Below, piece by piece: positions 53,401 to 64,000 of a stretch of 64,000 nt of DNA (its first letter is position 1; each line of letters begins with the position of its first letter). The translations under genes were made by a program, and so were the position numbers. The DNA comes from Amphiduros pacificus. Taxonomy: Eukaryota; Annelida; Polychaeta; Phyllodocida; Hesionidae. The stretch covers positions 46,449,725 to 46,513,724 of the forward strand of contig OX439003.1 in NCBI GenBank assembly GCA_949316495.1. Reading direction: 5' to 3'. The notes beneath the pieces were generated by a model. It worked only from the letters and a program-made list of their open reading frames with translations. It had not been told where the DNA came from and searched no databases.

Positions 53401-55817
53401 AATCAACAAAGTATTTAAACCTTCCATTTTGTTATTTGACGAGTAGATTGCTAAACAAAAATAACTGGAGAAGTAAAAATAGTTATCACTTTACCATGCT
53501 GGGTTGATTTTTCCTTAAATGCATGGAAATGGTAACATTATTTCTAATTTAGTTTAATCTATCATTATCTCACTTCTCTGCACTCAAAGGTTTAATTTCA
53601 TTTAGCTTTTATATTTTATACATGTTCAAGGTAGATCTCATTTTTCCAAAATTAAAGACCATGACCAATTTTCTTAGTCTCTCAAAAACAGACCAATGGC
53701 CTTTGAGCTTTGTTGATCAATTCTTTTTTGTAATGTGTTTGAACATTTTCTGGAAATTGCTTCATAAATGATCATTTAAATCAATTCCCAAAGCAGACTT
53801 GAGGAGATGATAATTTTAACATGTTACAAATAGCTAAAAATCACAAGTGTAATATTTCATGAAACCACTGGGGCCACAGGCAATTTTACAAGGATTTGGA
53901 ATATGGCTAAATGATACATGGTCATGATACTATGATCGATATGAGCTTTTTCCCTGATTGTGACCATTGATGTGGTTTGCAAGGGTCTTGGGCCTGTACA
54001 AAAAGACAAATATTAACAACAACACAAAGTCATCTGTGCGCCAAATCTCTGTGTCCCGATCTGAAGGTGCCTCACTGTCAACAAACATTTCTTAAATTGG
54101 TGTTTGCACTAGATCACTGGTCAGCTAAGCAAAGTTTATTCTTCTGTTAAAGTTAACTTGACTGTTGCCATCCTTTATGAACCTCTTTAATGCTGTTTTG
54201 TGATCTTAAATCTGATTTCATTTCAAAATCCAGTCCATGCTATCCTTGTAAATTGCCCCTTTAACCCTTTCAGTTGGGCATTTAAGACTACCCTGCATTT
54301 CTTTGTGTTTTGCCCCAATAATTTGGCATTTTCCCACTACTGCTCACCTGTCCCGCTTAGAAATCAGAACATGGCCTTCTCAATCATCAAAGTCTTCAAA
54401 TGACTGTAATGAAAGCATGGTCTGGACTTTAAAAACAAAATAATAATAATAATGCACCTTTCCCATGGCTTAATACTATGATCAGCATAATGGATAACAG
54501 TATGTTTTAATTATTTGAAATTCTTAAAGGTTGTGAATATTAATTTAGGTAAGTTTACATCAGCTCTCTGCTGTCCCACTAGGCACACACCTTGATGTGC
54601 CTCTTATGCATATTTCGGGCCATCCCAAAATACCCTAAATATGCATGACAGTCACTTGACATGCCTGACCAATCAGAACACAGCAGCCTTTAACTCATGA
54701 ATATCTGATAAATATTCATGATGAGAAGAAAGCACTCTAAGATCCTAACACTATCAGCCTCTGACAAGAGGTGGGGGCCTGAAAATCAGTCAAGAACAAG
54801 ATTCGTAGCTGAATATCCAAAGACATTTGACCGGAAACTGCTTGGTCATCTTTGTTCCGGCACAAGAAAGAGGCTAATAGCTGCCAATCAAAACAACTGT
54901 CAGGATACTGGCCTGTCATATTTGTTCTGAGACAAGGGACAAGCTAGAATACAAACCTGTCTACTTCATTTTAACATCAGAGACTAGGCAAGCTGCTGCC
55001 TATCCAAACATACTTTCTGGAATACTGACCTGTCCTCTTTGTTTTGACACCATGGACAAGGCTCGTCACTGCCTATCCAAATACATTGTATGCATTGCAA
55101 GTATTGTTCCATTACTTGTGCAGATGGGTTGGGTGATGTACTTCGTGTAATATTTGAATTAAAAGGTTCTGGTAAAGTTGAGGTACTTTCTGAGCACTGT
55201 TTGCAGTCACACTGAGGAGATGCCATATCTGCTTCTAGTGGTCCAAAAATCAGTTCATTTGTGCAACTGTCTTGACAAATATTCAGACATGACTGCAGAA
55301 ATTCAGAAGATCTGACTGTGAAGTCATTGCCTCCATACATTGTGACGTCTTCGTGGGTATTTCTCAATGTGTCTATTGCTGACATTGATAATGATCTGGT
55401 CCTTGAGGCTCGAAACCAATCAAATTTTGCTGTTCTGGGATTGAATTGATCATCAGATGTGGCACTTGGTTCTCTCAAATTGGTAATATTATAAGTGTTG
55501 GTGCCAAAGCTGGGCGTTCCCTCATCAACGCTGAGGAGACCACTCCTGCCATCTAGTGGTGAGCAGAAAGAGAATGAGGAGTATCTTGGCAAGTGCAATG
55601 CTTCACTGCCAGTGATGGTCCACTCCCTGTTTGGTTGTCCACTGATTCTATTTGCATCTGTCAGAGTAACGTTATTCGGCTGAACAGAGCGTAAAGTCCA
55701 CTGATCTGTCAGAGGTAAGCGGCTTTTGACAGTGCCAGCAGAAACACCCTCATATGTGACCACAGGCATGTGTGCTGATTTTATATTGCCCACGCCACAG
55801 CCTCTCATATGATCCAT
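38017..55817 (-). CDS. TSC22D: TSC22-domain protein gene (TSC22D/bunched type) with alternative first exons
   Basis: TSC22 family: leucine-zipper proteins that form homo- and heterodimers and modulate transcription and growth or stress signalling. Two common exons (38734-38779, 38017-38214) encode the TSC box and zipper: [35 protein letters not shown] and a perfect L-x6-L-x6-L-x6-L series in [20 protein letters not shown] with NILKK. Human TSC22D1 reads [33 protein letters not shown]. Five upstream exons each open with ATG and end two bases into a codon, fitting the common exon, and predict proteins of about 126, 110, 114, 149 and 343 aa. Mammalian and fly TSC22 genes are known to make short and long isoforms from alternative first exons. 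Which vertebrate paralog is closest cannot be said, as the four arose within vertebrates. Confidence 0.93.
38280..38545. repeat. Large AT palindrome with 40-bp-plus arms in a TSC22 intron
   Basis: Left arm AATAATAATCATCTCCTCTG then TAATATATATTAT, right arm its reverse complement with one or two differences. Between them is about 180 bp of TA repeat with three ACAGTATATATATAC variants. The structure could form one long hairpin. Confidence 0.9.
38734..38779 (-). CDS. TSC22D: TSC22 common penultimate exon
   Basis: 46 nt encoding [15 protein letters not shown] after one shared codon. Acceptor TTTTCAG, donor GTGAGT. Confidence 0.95.
40748..40884 (-). CDS. TSC22D: TSC22 alternative first exon A (short isoform)
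   Basis: 45 codons plus two bases: [20 protein letters not shown], then [13 protein letters not shown] at the donor (AAAAG-GTGAGT). Phase fits the common exon. It is the nearest first exon to the core, with a TATA box and CACCC repeats about 250-300 bp upstream. The frame is open further 5', but no ATG is found there. Confidence 0.6.
41128..41195 (-). promoter_or_regulatory. Candidate TSC22 short-isoform promoter: TATA box and CACCC/G4 repeat
   Basis: The minus strand reads CACCCACCCACCCACCC (41177-41193 region), then about 40 bp later CCTATATATTCC (about 41133-41144). CACCC boxes are KLF/Sp-type sites. The plus strand GGGTGGGTGGGTGGGTGG is a canonical G-quadruplex motif. Confidence 0.45.
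41218..41264. repeat. Short direct repeat
   Basis: AGTCTGAACTCACTGGTCTC and AGTCTGAGCTCACTGGTCTC in tandem, upstream of the candidate promoter. Confidence 0.8.
42525..43250. repeat. Degenerate minisatellite, about 27 bp
   Basis: Divergent copies of CCCAAGTAGATCAATTCTCC followed by CCACTGT. It grades into the regular 30-bp array on its right. Confidence 0.9.
43251..44343. repeat. 30-bp minisatellite, about 36 copies, with a 300-bp higher-order repeat
   Basis: Unit CTCCTCACTTCCTTAAGTAG followed by ATCAATTCCC. Two main variants (TTAAGTAG and CCAAGTAA) alternate. Landmarks such as CTCTTCACTCACCTTAG recur at 43741 and 44041, exactly 300 bp apart. The minus frame stays open as [11 protein letters not shown] repeats only because the unit is ten codons long. 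It lies in a TSC22 intron. Confidence 0.95.
45154..45242 (-). CDS. TSC22D: TSC22 alternative first exon B
   Basis: 29 codons plus two bases, very acidic and Tyr-rich: [29 protein letters not shown]. Donor AG-GTAAAT, phase fits the common exon. Predicted protein of 110 aa. Confidence 0.6.
45806..45906 (-). CDS. TSC22D: TSC22 alternative first exon C
   Basis: 33 codons plus two bases: [20 protein letters not shown] then [13 protein letters not shown]. Donor CTCTG-GTAGGT, phase fits. Predicted protein of 114 aa. The 3' half ([12 protein letters not shown]) loosely recalls the hydrophobic segment in short vertebrate isoforms (SISFLSSLL). Confidence 0.55.
46741..46832. repeat. Poly-T and 23-base poly-C tract
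   Basis: A T16 run near 46741-46756 and an uninterrupted run of 23 C at 46810-46832. Confidence 0.95.
48516..48721 (-). CDS. TSC22D: TSC22 alternative first exon D
   Basis: 68 codons plus two bases: [20 protein letters not shown], a Ser-Pro and acidic stretch ([30 protein letters not shown]), then [14 protein letters not shown]. Donor CTCAT-GTAGGT gives the correct phase, for a 149-aa protein. A plus-strand GTAAGT at 48544 is coincidental. Confidence 0.55.
51626..51654 (-). other. Candidate small exon, unassigned
   Basis: 29 bp between a good acceptor (GTTCTCTTTTAG) and donor (TTG-GTGAGT) on the minus strand. Inserting it in the TSC22 long isoform would shift the frame, so if real it is non-coding or belongs elsewhere. 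Confidence 0.2.
54830..55085. repeat. Degenerate tandem repeat over the end of TSC22 first exon E
   Basis: Three to four divergent copies of a 60-70-bp unit containing ACCTGTC..TTTGTT..GACA and GCTGCCTATCCAAA (near 54835, 54902, 54952 and 55022). Two copies contain ACAG-GT on the minus strand. Confidence 0.5.
55030..55817 (-). CDS. TSC22D: TSC22 alternative first exon E (long isoform)
   Basis: 262 codons plus two bases, donor GAGGACAG-GTCAGT in the phase of the common exon, giving about 343 aa. Without splicing the frame ends at 54984. Composition is Ser/Thr/Asn-rich and mostly disordered-looking. It opens [20 protein letters not shown], and its end has paired cysteines (CDCKQC, then [17 protein letters not shown]-x2-C-x8-C-x2-C), which may bind a metal. 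I do not see the conserved motifs of vertebrate long TSC22 isoforms. It could be a separate single-exon gene of 277 aa. Confidence 0.5.
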
Positions 55818-56424
55818 TATTCAATTTTCGCGATAACAGCTGATTATCTACTCTGTGTCGTAAATAATCCTTTTGGCTTCAGTATCATGAGTGTATTAAC
55901 TTGAATACTTCATGGCCTTTTGCCACACTGACCACATACAAAATATATTTTCAGCAACACTTGTACACAGGTTTTGGACTACATGATTACATTGTCCTAA
56001 CCTCAATCCTTTTGTCCTTTACAGCTGTGTTATCACGCATGTGATCAGATCAACTTGATCTTCCATCTTCATTCAATTATCTGTCTCTGTACATGATATA
56101 TTTTTTTGCATCTATCATGACATCCTAAATCAATCTCAAACCAATCAACAACAAATCTAGCTCTATGCAGTCTGACAAAATTTGCATGAAAGATAGATGT
56201 ATATACGGTTTACTCCATATATTATGTGCATACATAGCTTAATGAAATCATGTGAAGGCAGGAGATAAATGGCACAAATAGAGATATAGAGAGTGGGAGG
56301 AGTGCCAGAATCGGTAAAGCTGACATACATTCCTGGCCATTGAGTTGCAATCTTCACTATGCTGTTATTACCCCTAATCTATATCTCTATTGCTGCCAGT
56401 CATTCACCTGTACTATTCCACAGT

Positions 56425-57455
56425 GGTTTGATCAAGATAATGTGATTTGATGTATCAATCTGTCCCTGGTCTCTACTGTATAAAACACAATATTGTGATT
56501 TGATGTATCAATCTGTCCCCTGGTCTCTACTGTATAAAACATAATATTGTGATTTGATGTATCAATCTGTCCCCTGGTCTCTACTGTATAAAACACAATA
56601 TTGTGATTTGATGTAACAATCTGTCCCCTGGTCTCTACTGTATAAAACACAATATTGTGATTTGATGTATCAATCTGTCCCCTGGTCTCTACTGTATAAA
56701 ACATAATATTGTGATTTGATGTATCAATCTGTCCCCTGGTCTCTACTGTATAAAACACAATATTGTGATATGATGTATCAATCTGTCCCCTGGTCTCTAC
56801 TGTATAAAACATAATATTGTGATTTGATGTATCAATCTGTCCCCTGGTCTCTACTGTATAAAACACAATATTGTGATTTGATGTATCAATCTGTCCCCTG
56901 GTCTCTACTGTATAAAACATAATATTGTGATTTGATGTATCAATCTGTCCCCTGGTCTCTACTGTATAAAACATAATATTGTGATTTGATGTATCAATCT
57001 GTCCCCTGGTCTCTACTGTATAAAACACAATATTGTGATTTGATGTATCAATCTGTCCCCTGGTCTCTACTGTATAAAACATAATATTGTGATTTGATGT
57101 ATCAATCTGTCCCCTGGTCTCTACTGTATAAAACACAATATTGTGATATGATGTATCAATCTGTCCCCTGGTCTCTACTGTATAAAACATAATATTGTGA
57201 TTTGATGTATCAATCTGTCCCCTGGTCTCTACTGTATAAAACACAATATTGTGATTTGATGTATCAATCTGTCCCCTGGTCTCTACCCTATAAAACACAA
57301 TATTGTGATTTGATGTAACAATCTGTCCTTTGGTCTCTACCCGATAAAACACAATATTGTGATTTGATGTAACAATCTGTCCCTTGGTCTCTACCCTATA
57401 AAACACAATAATATTGTGAGTTGATGTATCAATCAGTCCATTATAAAACACAATA
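56425..57455. repeat. 54-bp minisatellite, about 19 copies
   Basis: Unit GATTTGATGTATCAATCTGT, CCCCTGGTCTCTACTG, TATAAAACACAATATTGT. Nearly identical copies with C/T variants (ACACAATA or ACATAATA). 54 is divisible by three, so the minus strand stays open for 339 codons; not a gene. Confidence 0.95.
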
Positions 57456-57459
57456 TTGT

Positions 57460-60400
57460 TTAAGATCAGAAAATTTCAGAATAATCACTCTCTGGATTTC
57501 CAAAGCCAGTTGTCCTCCCAATCTGATGAATTGACATACAATATCCCACAAATCTGCTCCTGGGCTATTGCATAATACTCATCATGGTTTATCTGCCTAG
57601 ATGATCCAAGCAGACAGTCTGAGGCCTAGTGCAAGACTTAATCCAAGCCAGACACGCATGTATATGCCCAGTCAAATACTGTCACATCATGAACCCTCTC
57701 TTTTGTGTCCAGCACAATCAAGATGAGATGTAATATGGCACAGTCTGTCTGATAATATCCCCTTAAATCTTGTCCATGCCGGGAGGATCCGCACTGTGCA
57801 GAGTGAGGCTCAGTGAAGAGGTACATATCTTGAACATCATCTCTTTGGAGGGTTTACAAACTGGGATGCTTCAATGAAATTTCAAAGTATCTATAAGCTT
57901 TCCGGCTCAAAGTTTAAAGAGCAGATATTTTGGAGATGTTAAATTTGTATTACCTGACCTGATAAGGTGTTTATATAAATTGTGAGTAGCCATTGGGTTT
58001 GGACCAACTGGGATCCCCATTTATTAATGAGCAAAACAACATCAAGCTTAAGTTGGATACATTTGGGACCAAAAATAAAAATGTTTATAGGCTGATTCTA
58101 GGATTAAACTTGTTGATGTCCACATCAAAGTAAAATTATTGCATTGAAGAAGTTGCTGTTTTTTTTGCAGTGGAGTACATTACAAACACTTGTCTTGACA
58201 CCAATCTGATGCTTTCATAATATTAAGGCTAACATTTGTCATGGTATTCAGAATGTTAGCCTCCTTGACAAATCAGTGACAGTTCTTAGATTTTTCAAAT
58301 ACCATAAAAAGATGAAAAAATCTGAGCCTGATGGAAAATAAATAGACTTGGCCCCTTGAAAATATATCTTACCTAATAAAAGCAAGTATTTTCAGAGATG
58401 AGACAAAGTTGACAGACAGACAGAATGACAGAACATCCCCCCTCACCGCAGAAACTGTACCAGCATTGCTAAAAATATTAAGTGCTATCAACATAGATAG
58501 TCCATTATCATAATTGTGGAATTTTGAATGTGGATTGGAAGGACCTGATAAAGATGAGATGCCATAAAATGATATGGATCCCATGTGAACAACCCTCTCA
58601 AAAAGCCATGGTAACATCAAATAAATATTTCGTACAAATTAATACTAAACAGCAAGCCAAAGATTATATAATACAATATAAATATTCTAAGTCTAAGAAG
58701 CAGAACAAGAACATTGATATTCCAGCACTAAACAACATTAGTCACTAATACCACTAAAATCAAACACAAAGAAGTATAAACAGTTGTCATATTTAGTTCA
58801 GTATATTGATTTTCCCGAGGGTATGAGAAATTAAGATGACTTTGAAATATCACCTGAGTACAAAATATATGGATCAATATTGGCAGTGTTCTACAAACTA
58901 AAGTATGGACCCAAATGTTCGATCACAAAAAGTTTAATTTTTTCATCATCAAAAATCTTTTATCATGCTAAACATTTAAAGTCATTTTAAGTAAAACTCT
59001 CTGGTATATTTGTCTGTCTATTTATAGATATTTTTTATATTTATATCGTCAACATTTGTTTTGACAAATTCATAGAATTCAATCCGATTGATCTATTGAT
59101 CCGGATAGTTGTGTAATATCTATCATCATGCCACATTGGCATGAGTGCATAATCATAATAATCAAGATAATAGCCAACAACATGTATATCAGCTGATATA
59201 TGGATCGTATATCCACACTAGAATAGACCATATAATGTACTGGGGCATCACTGATTATCTCAGCAGCATCATTATGATGGATACATTGATACACATCACA
59301 TTCCCTATTAGCTTGTACCTACTAACCATGTTGGCAGTGGCCGATATTCCTTATATCAATTTCGCATGTTTTTGTTGTTGTTGTTTCTTTTTTGTGTGTG
59401 TGTGCCCCTTTGGAATTTCTAGGCAAATCTAATTGCAAGTGTAAGCAAACATTTATAAAGAAACTGATTCCTTTTTTGGCTAAGAATTATAATTTGGGAT
59501 ATATATATCCACCACCATACAGTGAGCGTTTGTAAGATCTGAACATCCTGTATGCAACTTAAAATGTCAGCCATGATCAACCTGGGATGATGCAAATATG
59601 ATCTTTGAAGGTATTATGCAACATTAGCAACTTCAGCATATGATTAACATGTCAATTGATAACCACAGCATAATTTAACTTGATTTGAAGTTAACAGGAC
59701 AGAAGTTATATATGATGTGGAGAAGGAGTTCAAGAATACTTTGCATAAACCGAATCATGAACTCTGTAGCCTGATATGTGTAAAGGTTTCCATGTATTTC
59801 AGTTTTTCAAATCAAATCATTTTGACATTTATTCAAGTTTAACTAAACAGCAATCAGATACTACAAGAATGTCCCAAGGTATATAGTTCTGATATATCAG
59901 TTGACAATGATTGCAAGTTGTGAAGCATTTATTATGCCCTAAGTCCTTTAAAAGGGTATATACTAACACAAGAAAACCAAGATAATTGTGGTGGATTGAT
60001 GAAATATCCTTGTCTGGTTTGTGGTAGGACTGAAGTGGATCTTCTTGGTTTGTTCAAAGTTAACTTCTCAACAGACAGGAACAAAAGGAATTTTGACTAT
60101 CAGTAGAACTTGAAAAGCAATTGACAGCTGAGTGTATTAGAACTGAAATAAAACAATGAGGCATAAATTTGTTTGGAACAGCTCAGGCATTAATATTTTC
60201 TAAATATAATTTACCTTTCCTAACGCCTTATGAAAAGTTGGTACCAGTAATGGGGAGTATTTCTCTCACTTCAACACACTTCACAGTTCGAAACTGGGCT
60301 TGAAGGGGAAAACATGCATGCACTGACTTGATAACATAGTACAGTTCATGTCAGGATTCCAAAAGGGTACATGTTAAGATTGGTAACATACATAAATGTC

Positions 60401-61350
60401 TGGCATCTGCAGCTTTGTTGCTGGCAAGAGAGGCATAATCTTGGTTAACTGTGTGAAGTCATAGGAAGCACATTTCCCCAAAAAGGCAAAATTGAATGTA
60501 GATCCTTTCGCCACAACTGTTTCACAGAATGGTAATATTCATAATAAGAGATGGGATTGGCATAGAATGTCATACTACACATCAAATGGCTTTGATCATA
60601 TATTAGAGCTTGTTTTAAAAATACTCCTGGCCTCCTTTTCAAAGATTATATGTTCTTAAAATTTTATTTTAGTTATTAATCTGAAGGTTATCAAAGGCCA
60701 TTTTTAATTAATAAACTAGTTTGAAATGTAATAAATATAAAATCAGAAAACAATTGTATTGGCCAAATCAGTACAAGTTTAATGAAATAAGATAACAAAT
60801 ACTGCAATCTGATCTCACTGAAAGAATGTAAACATTTAGGAATTACTTAGATAAGCACAGGCATTCGAAACTTGACTGACCTAATTTTGTTTTTGTGCAG
60901 ATATGGAAGTGTAATTTTTTCAGAACAGGAATATATTTGAACCAGACGGTTCATTATGGTAAGGTGCAATGCTCATGAACTTCTAAATGATATGGCTCAG
61001 GCTTGACATAAAGAGAAAAATTTTGGTTGCCCACTTGGGACACCTGAGCGGTGTCCCGAAATTTTCAAGGATAATAGGATGCATGATGCAATAAAGAGCA
61101 TTGTTTATAAGGTTTGAGTGGTGATTAGTGGGGCTTACTTGTCCCAATCAAAATTAGGTTTGGCATAATTGACTCCTTCATGGGTATATTTAAATTTTCT
61201 GCAACATCCAAAAACTGTGAAAATGTGAAATTTGTTTGGATCATAGGGCCCCTAAATGGTCAGGTCAACCTTTTAGCTGGGTTCAGAATGGGTTGTTAGT
61301 GAATTGTATATGTGAAAACCCTGCTGTACCCCTTGTTATGGTTCAGCACA
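57460..61350. other. Upstream region of the TSC22 locus, no gene seen
   Basis: Only short frames. A dispersed repeat fragment is at 58370-58470, and a hairpin GGCTAACATT..AATGTTAGCC is at 58227-58261. Confidence 0.5.
58227..58475. repeat. Dispersed repeat fragment with a terminal hairpin
   Basis: Contains AAGTATTTTCAGAGATGAGA and GACAGACAGACAGAATGACA, related to 17990-18120 and 19200-19310, preceded by a perfect 10-bp stem. Confidence 0.4.
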
Positions 61351-61351
61351 C

Positions 61352-61978
<627 letters not shown>

Positions 61979-61989
61979 GTAATAATACT

Positions 61990-63987
61990 TTCAAGACCCC
62001 AGTTTCTCAGGTCATAATGTTATGTACAAAAATAACCATATTATTCCAACAAGGATTTATAACTCCTGTTTGGCAAATTGAGCAAACATTCTTTACCTTT
62101 TTTTTACACGGATAATCATAAACAAGAGGTTCTACATTTCAGCAAGTCTGAATCAATGCAGTTTGTGGCAAATATAGAGATCTGGTGCCTAATAAATGTG
62201 CTGTGGGAGATATCACATGATTCTATTCGGTCAAGTCTGCTCGTTTGACTATATTGGATCATGAATACCAAAGCCATGAAACAATACAGTCAAACAATAA
62301 GCCTCAGCTCAATGTTACACACAACATTTGCATTTTCTTATGTTGCAGATGAAATGCAACAAGTCGAAATCATGAGCCTTTGAAATATCAATTTAAACTG
62401 CATGGTGGCCTATGGGACATACCATACCATAGTATCATGAGGTATCCTGTTATTTTGTTATTTTTCTGCTCCTTCTTATTATCATGGGAACATGACATTC
62501 TGTTTTACATACACAATGTCAATGAAATTAACATGTTTAACATGTTCAAGCAGAAACAATGAAACCATACAGTCCTTTGTGGATTAAAGTGCCAAGCATG
62601 CATCTCAAAAACTTGCAAAATTAAATTAAAAAAACAGTAGACACTTAAAAACCTATGATAACAGTGTGAACTAATTATGTACAAAAAGACAAAATTAAAT
62701 TGTGACATGTATATATCAAACAATTAATTTTCATATGTACACAGGAGAAAAGAAAATACACTTGGCAGGCACACACACAAGGAAAACACCATATTTAGTA
62801 GCATCGTCTCTTACCTAAAAACATTGAGTAAACTCCTGAAATATGAAAATAAAGCAGCAACATTAGAAATCAGCGTAATACACAATAATAATCAGCAGTG
62901 AACTCGGTAAACAGGTTAATCATAGTGAAATGTGAAGGGAAAGAAATATTTGTAAAAGCATACTGATCACAATAAGCATTTTGCTTAATTCGACTCACTT
63001 AAATGTGGAAAAAATAAAAGCTGAGTATTATCTGGTATTGTTAGCATGATTAGAATGGTTAGTAATCAAAAAAGTGGAACTTGGTTATCCAAATCAAATT
63101 CATTTGTACTTAATTTGCATCATATACACTGACATGTATACTGCAACAAACGAAAAAAGAAAACAAGGAGGGGAAGCAGACATGGATCATTATCAAAATC
63201 TAGGAGAATTCAACATAAAATTCAAGTGCTAACTTTTGTGACAGTGATTATGATCCAAAAATGTTCAATCATATAACAAACTGATAACAAATAAATGTCA
63301 TGCCAAAAATACAATGTGAATTTCTTTAAAGGCTAAATTTGCTACCATGTTCCATTAAACATGTTAAATCATGTTAATAGAAGGACATGTACATGGCATA
63401 AAGCCGCATTAATTAGAATATGACAATAACATTGAATAAACAATTGGAGCCAAGCATCTTTGTGGACATCAAAAAAACATGATATTTTCCAGATTATGAA
63501 TCAAACAGGTCCAGCGTGTGACTCTGTTTTATGATGTCATATAAACTCTCGGTGTGGCCTCAGAGCAAATCACTCTTTAATAGTTGTGACATAATGTTCA
63601 TGTTCCTGCATGGTCAAAAGGATGTTTGGCTCCAACTGACAAATGTTCTCGGATATCATAAATAATATTGCATTTATCTTGTCATTGTATATTCTTCATG
63701 ATTGATTTTCTTATTATAGCAAATTTGCATTGACTCCCCGAGTTAATCTATTTCTTACTCTATGATTCTATCACAAAATGGAGAGTTGGGTTTAACCAAA
63801 TTTAGGCCAACAATATATAGTCCAGTGAATAGGAAAGACAGAGGATTGAAGACACCCAAATAAAGTTGCTTGATTAAATGCTTGATAGAATGTCCCCAGT
63901 GTGTGAATGAAACATGGGATTATGCATTTTTAAACAGAACTTTGAGTCTAAATTTCTATTTCTATTTCAAATTTCTATTTCTGTTTC
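61990..63987. other. No gene seen
   Basis: AT-rich sequence without recognisable frames. At 63988 a plus-strand acceptor (TTTCTGTTTCAG) is followed by CAACCCAAGAA at the window end and may start an exon. Confidence 0.4.
62815..62835 (-). other. Candidate 21-bp microexon
   Basis: Flanked by ATATTTCAG and AG-GTAAGA on the minus strand, upstream of the TSC22 gene. It could be a 5' non-coding exon, but no other support is seen. Confidence 0.15.
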
Positions 63988-64000
63988 AGCAACCCAAGAA

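Noticed and set aside
56432-57451. 339-codon minus-strand frame
   Set aside because: 54-bp minisatellite with near-identical units; no non-repeat coding sequence attached.

Overview
The window is animal nuclear DNA: AT-rich, intron-rich, with short exons bounded by GT/AG sites, LINE fragments, TIR transposons and many minisatellites. The repeat style (AAGGTCA-rich repeats ending in GACAGACGGAC-type runs, long TIR elements, large TA tracts) suggests a marine lophotrochozoan, probably a mollusc. That placement is an inference.

Three conserved genes can be read by joining exons whose splice phases agree. (1) A retinoblastoma gene (RB1 type) lies on the minus strand from a start codon at 23460 to beyond base 1. 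Nineteen coding exons (about 693 codons) cover the N-terminal domain, pocket A, the spacer and the first residues of pocket B; the rest lies outside the window. A CCAAT box and an E2F-type site lie just upstream. (2) A complete three-exon SERP1/RAMP4 gene (64 aa, ER tail-anchored) lies on the plus strand at 28432-30577. (3) A TSC22-domain gene (TSC22D/bunched type) lies on the minus strand. Its shared TSC box and leucine zipper are in exons at 38017-38214 and 38734-38779. Five candidate first exons (ending at 40748, 45154, 45806, 48516 and 55030) all end in the same splice phase, which would give isoforms of about 110-343 aa.

Layout: 1-23.5 kb is RB1, its introns filled with minisatellites, AAGGTCA repeats, two 5-bp-TSD hAT-like elements and a 4.5-kb long-TIR transposon (11953-16500). 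That transposon encodes a decayed protein with XPG/FEN-like motifs and has a near-consensus CTCF site in each TIR. 23.7-28.2 kb is intergenic with LINE fragments. 28.4-30.8 kb is SERP. 30.8-38 kb is gene-free apart from 3' UTRs. 38-56 kb is the TSC22 gene with a large 30-bp minisatellite. 56-64 kb holds a 54-bp minisatellite and very long TA tracts, with no convincing gene.

The gene set is informative as a group. From memory, human SERP2 and TSC22D1 are convergent neighbours at 13q14.11 with RB1 nearby at 13q14.2, and SERP1/TSC22D2 are neighbours at 3q25.1. The RB1-SERP-TSC22D cluster here therefore looks like ancient linkage. Most other long open frames in the window are minisatellites with unit lengths divisible by three, or TA repeats, and are not genes.
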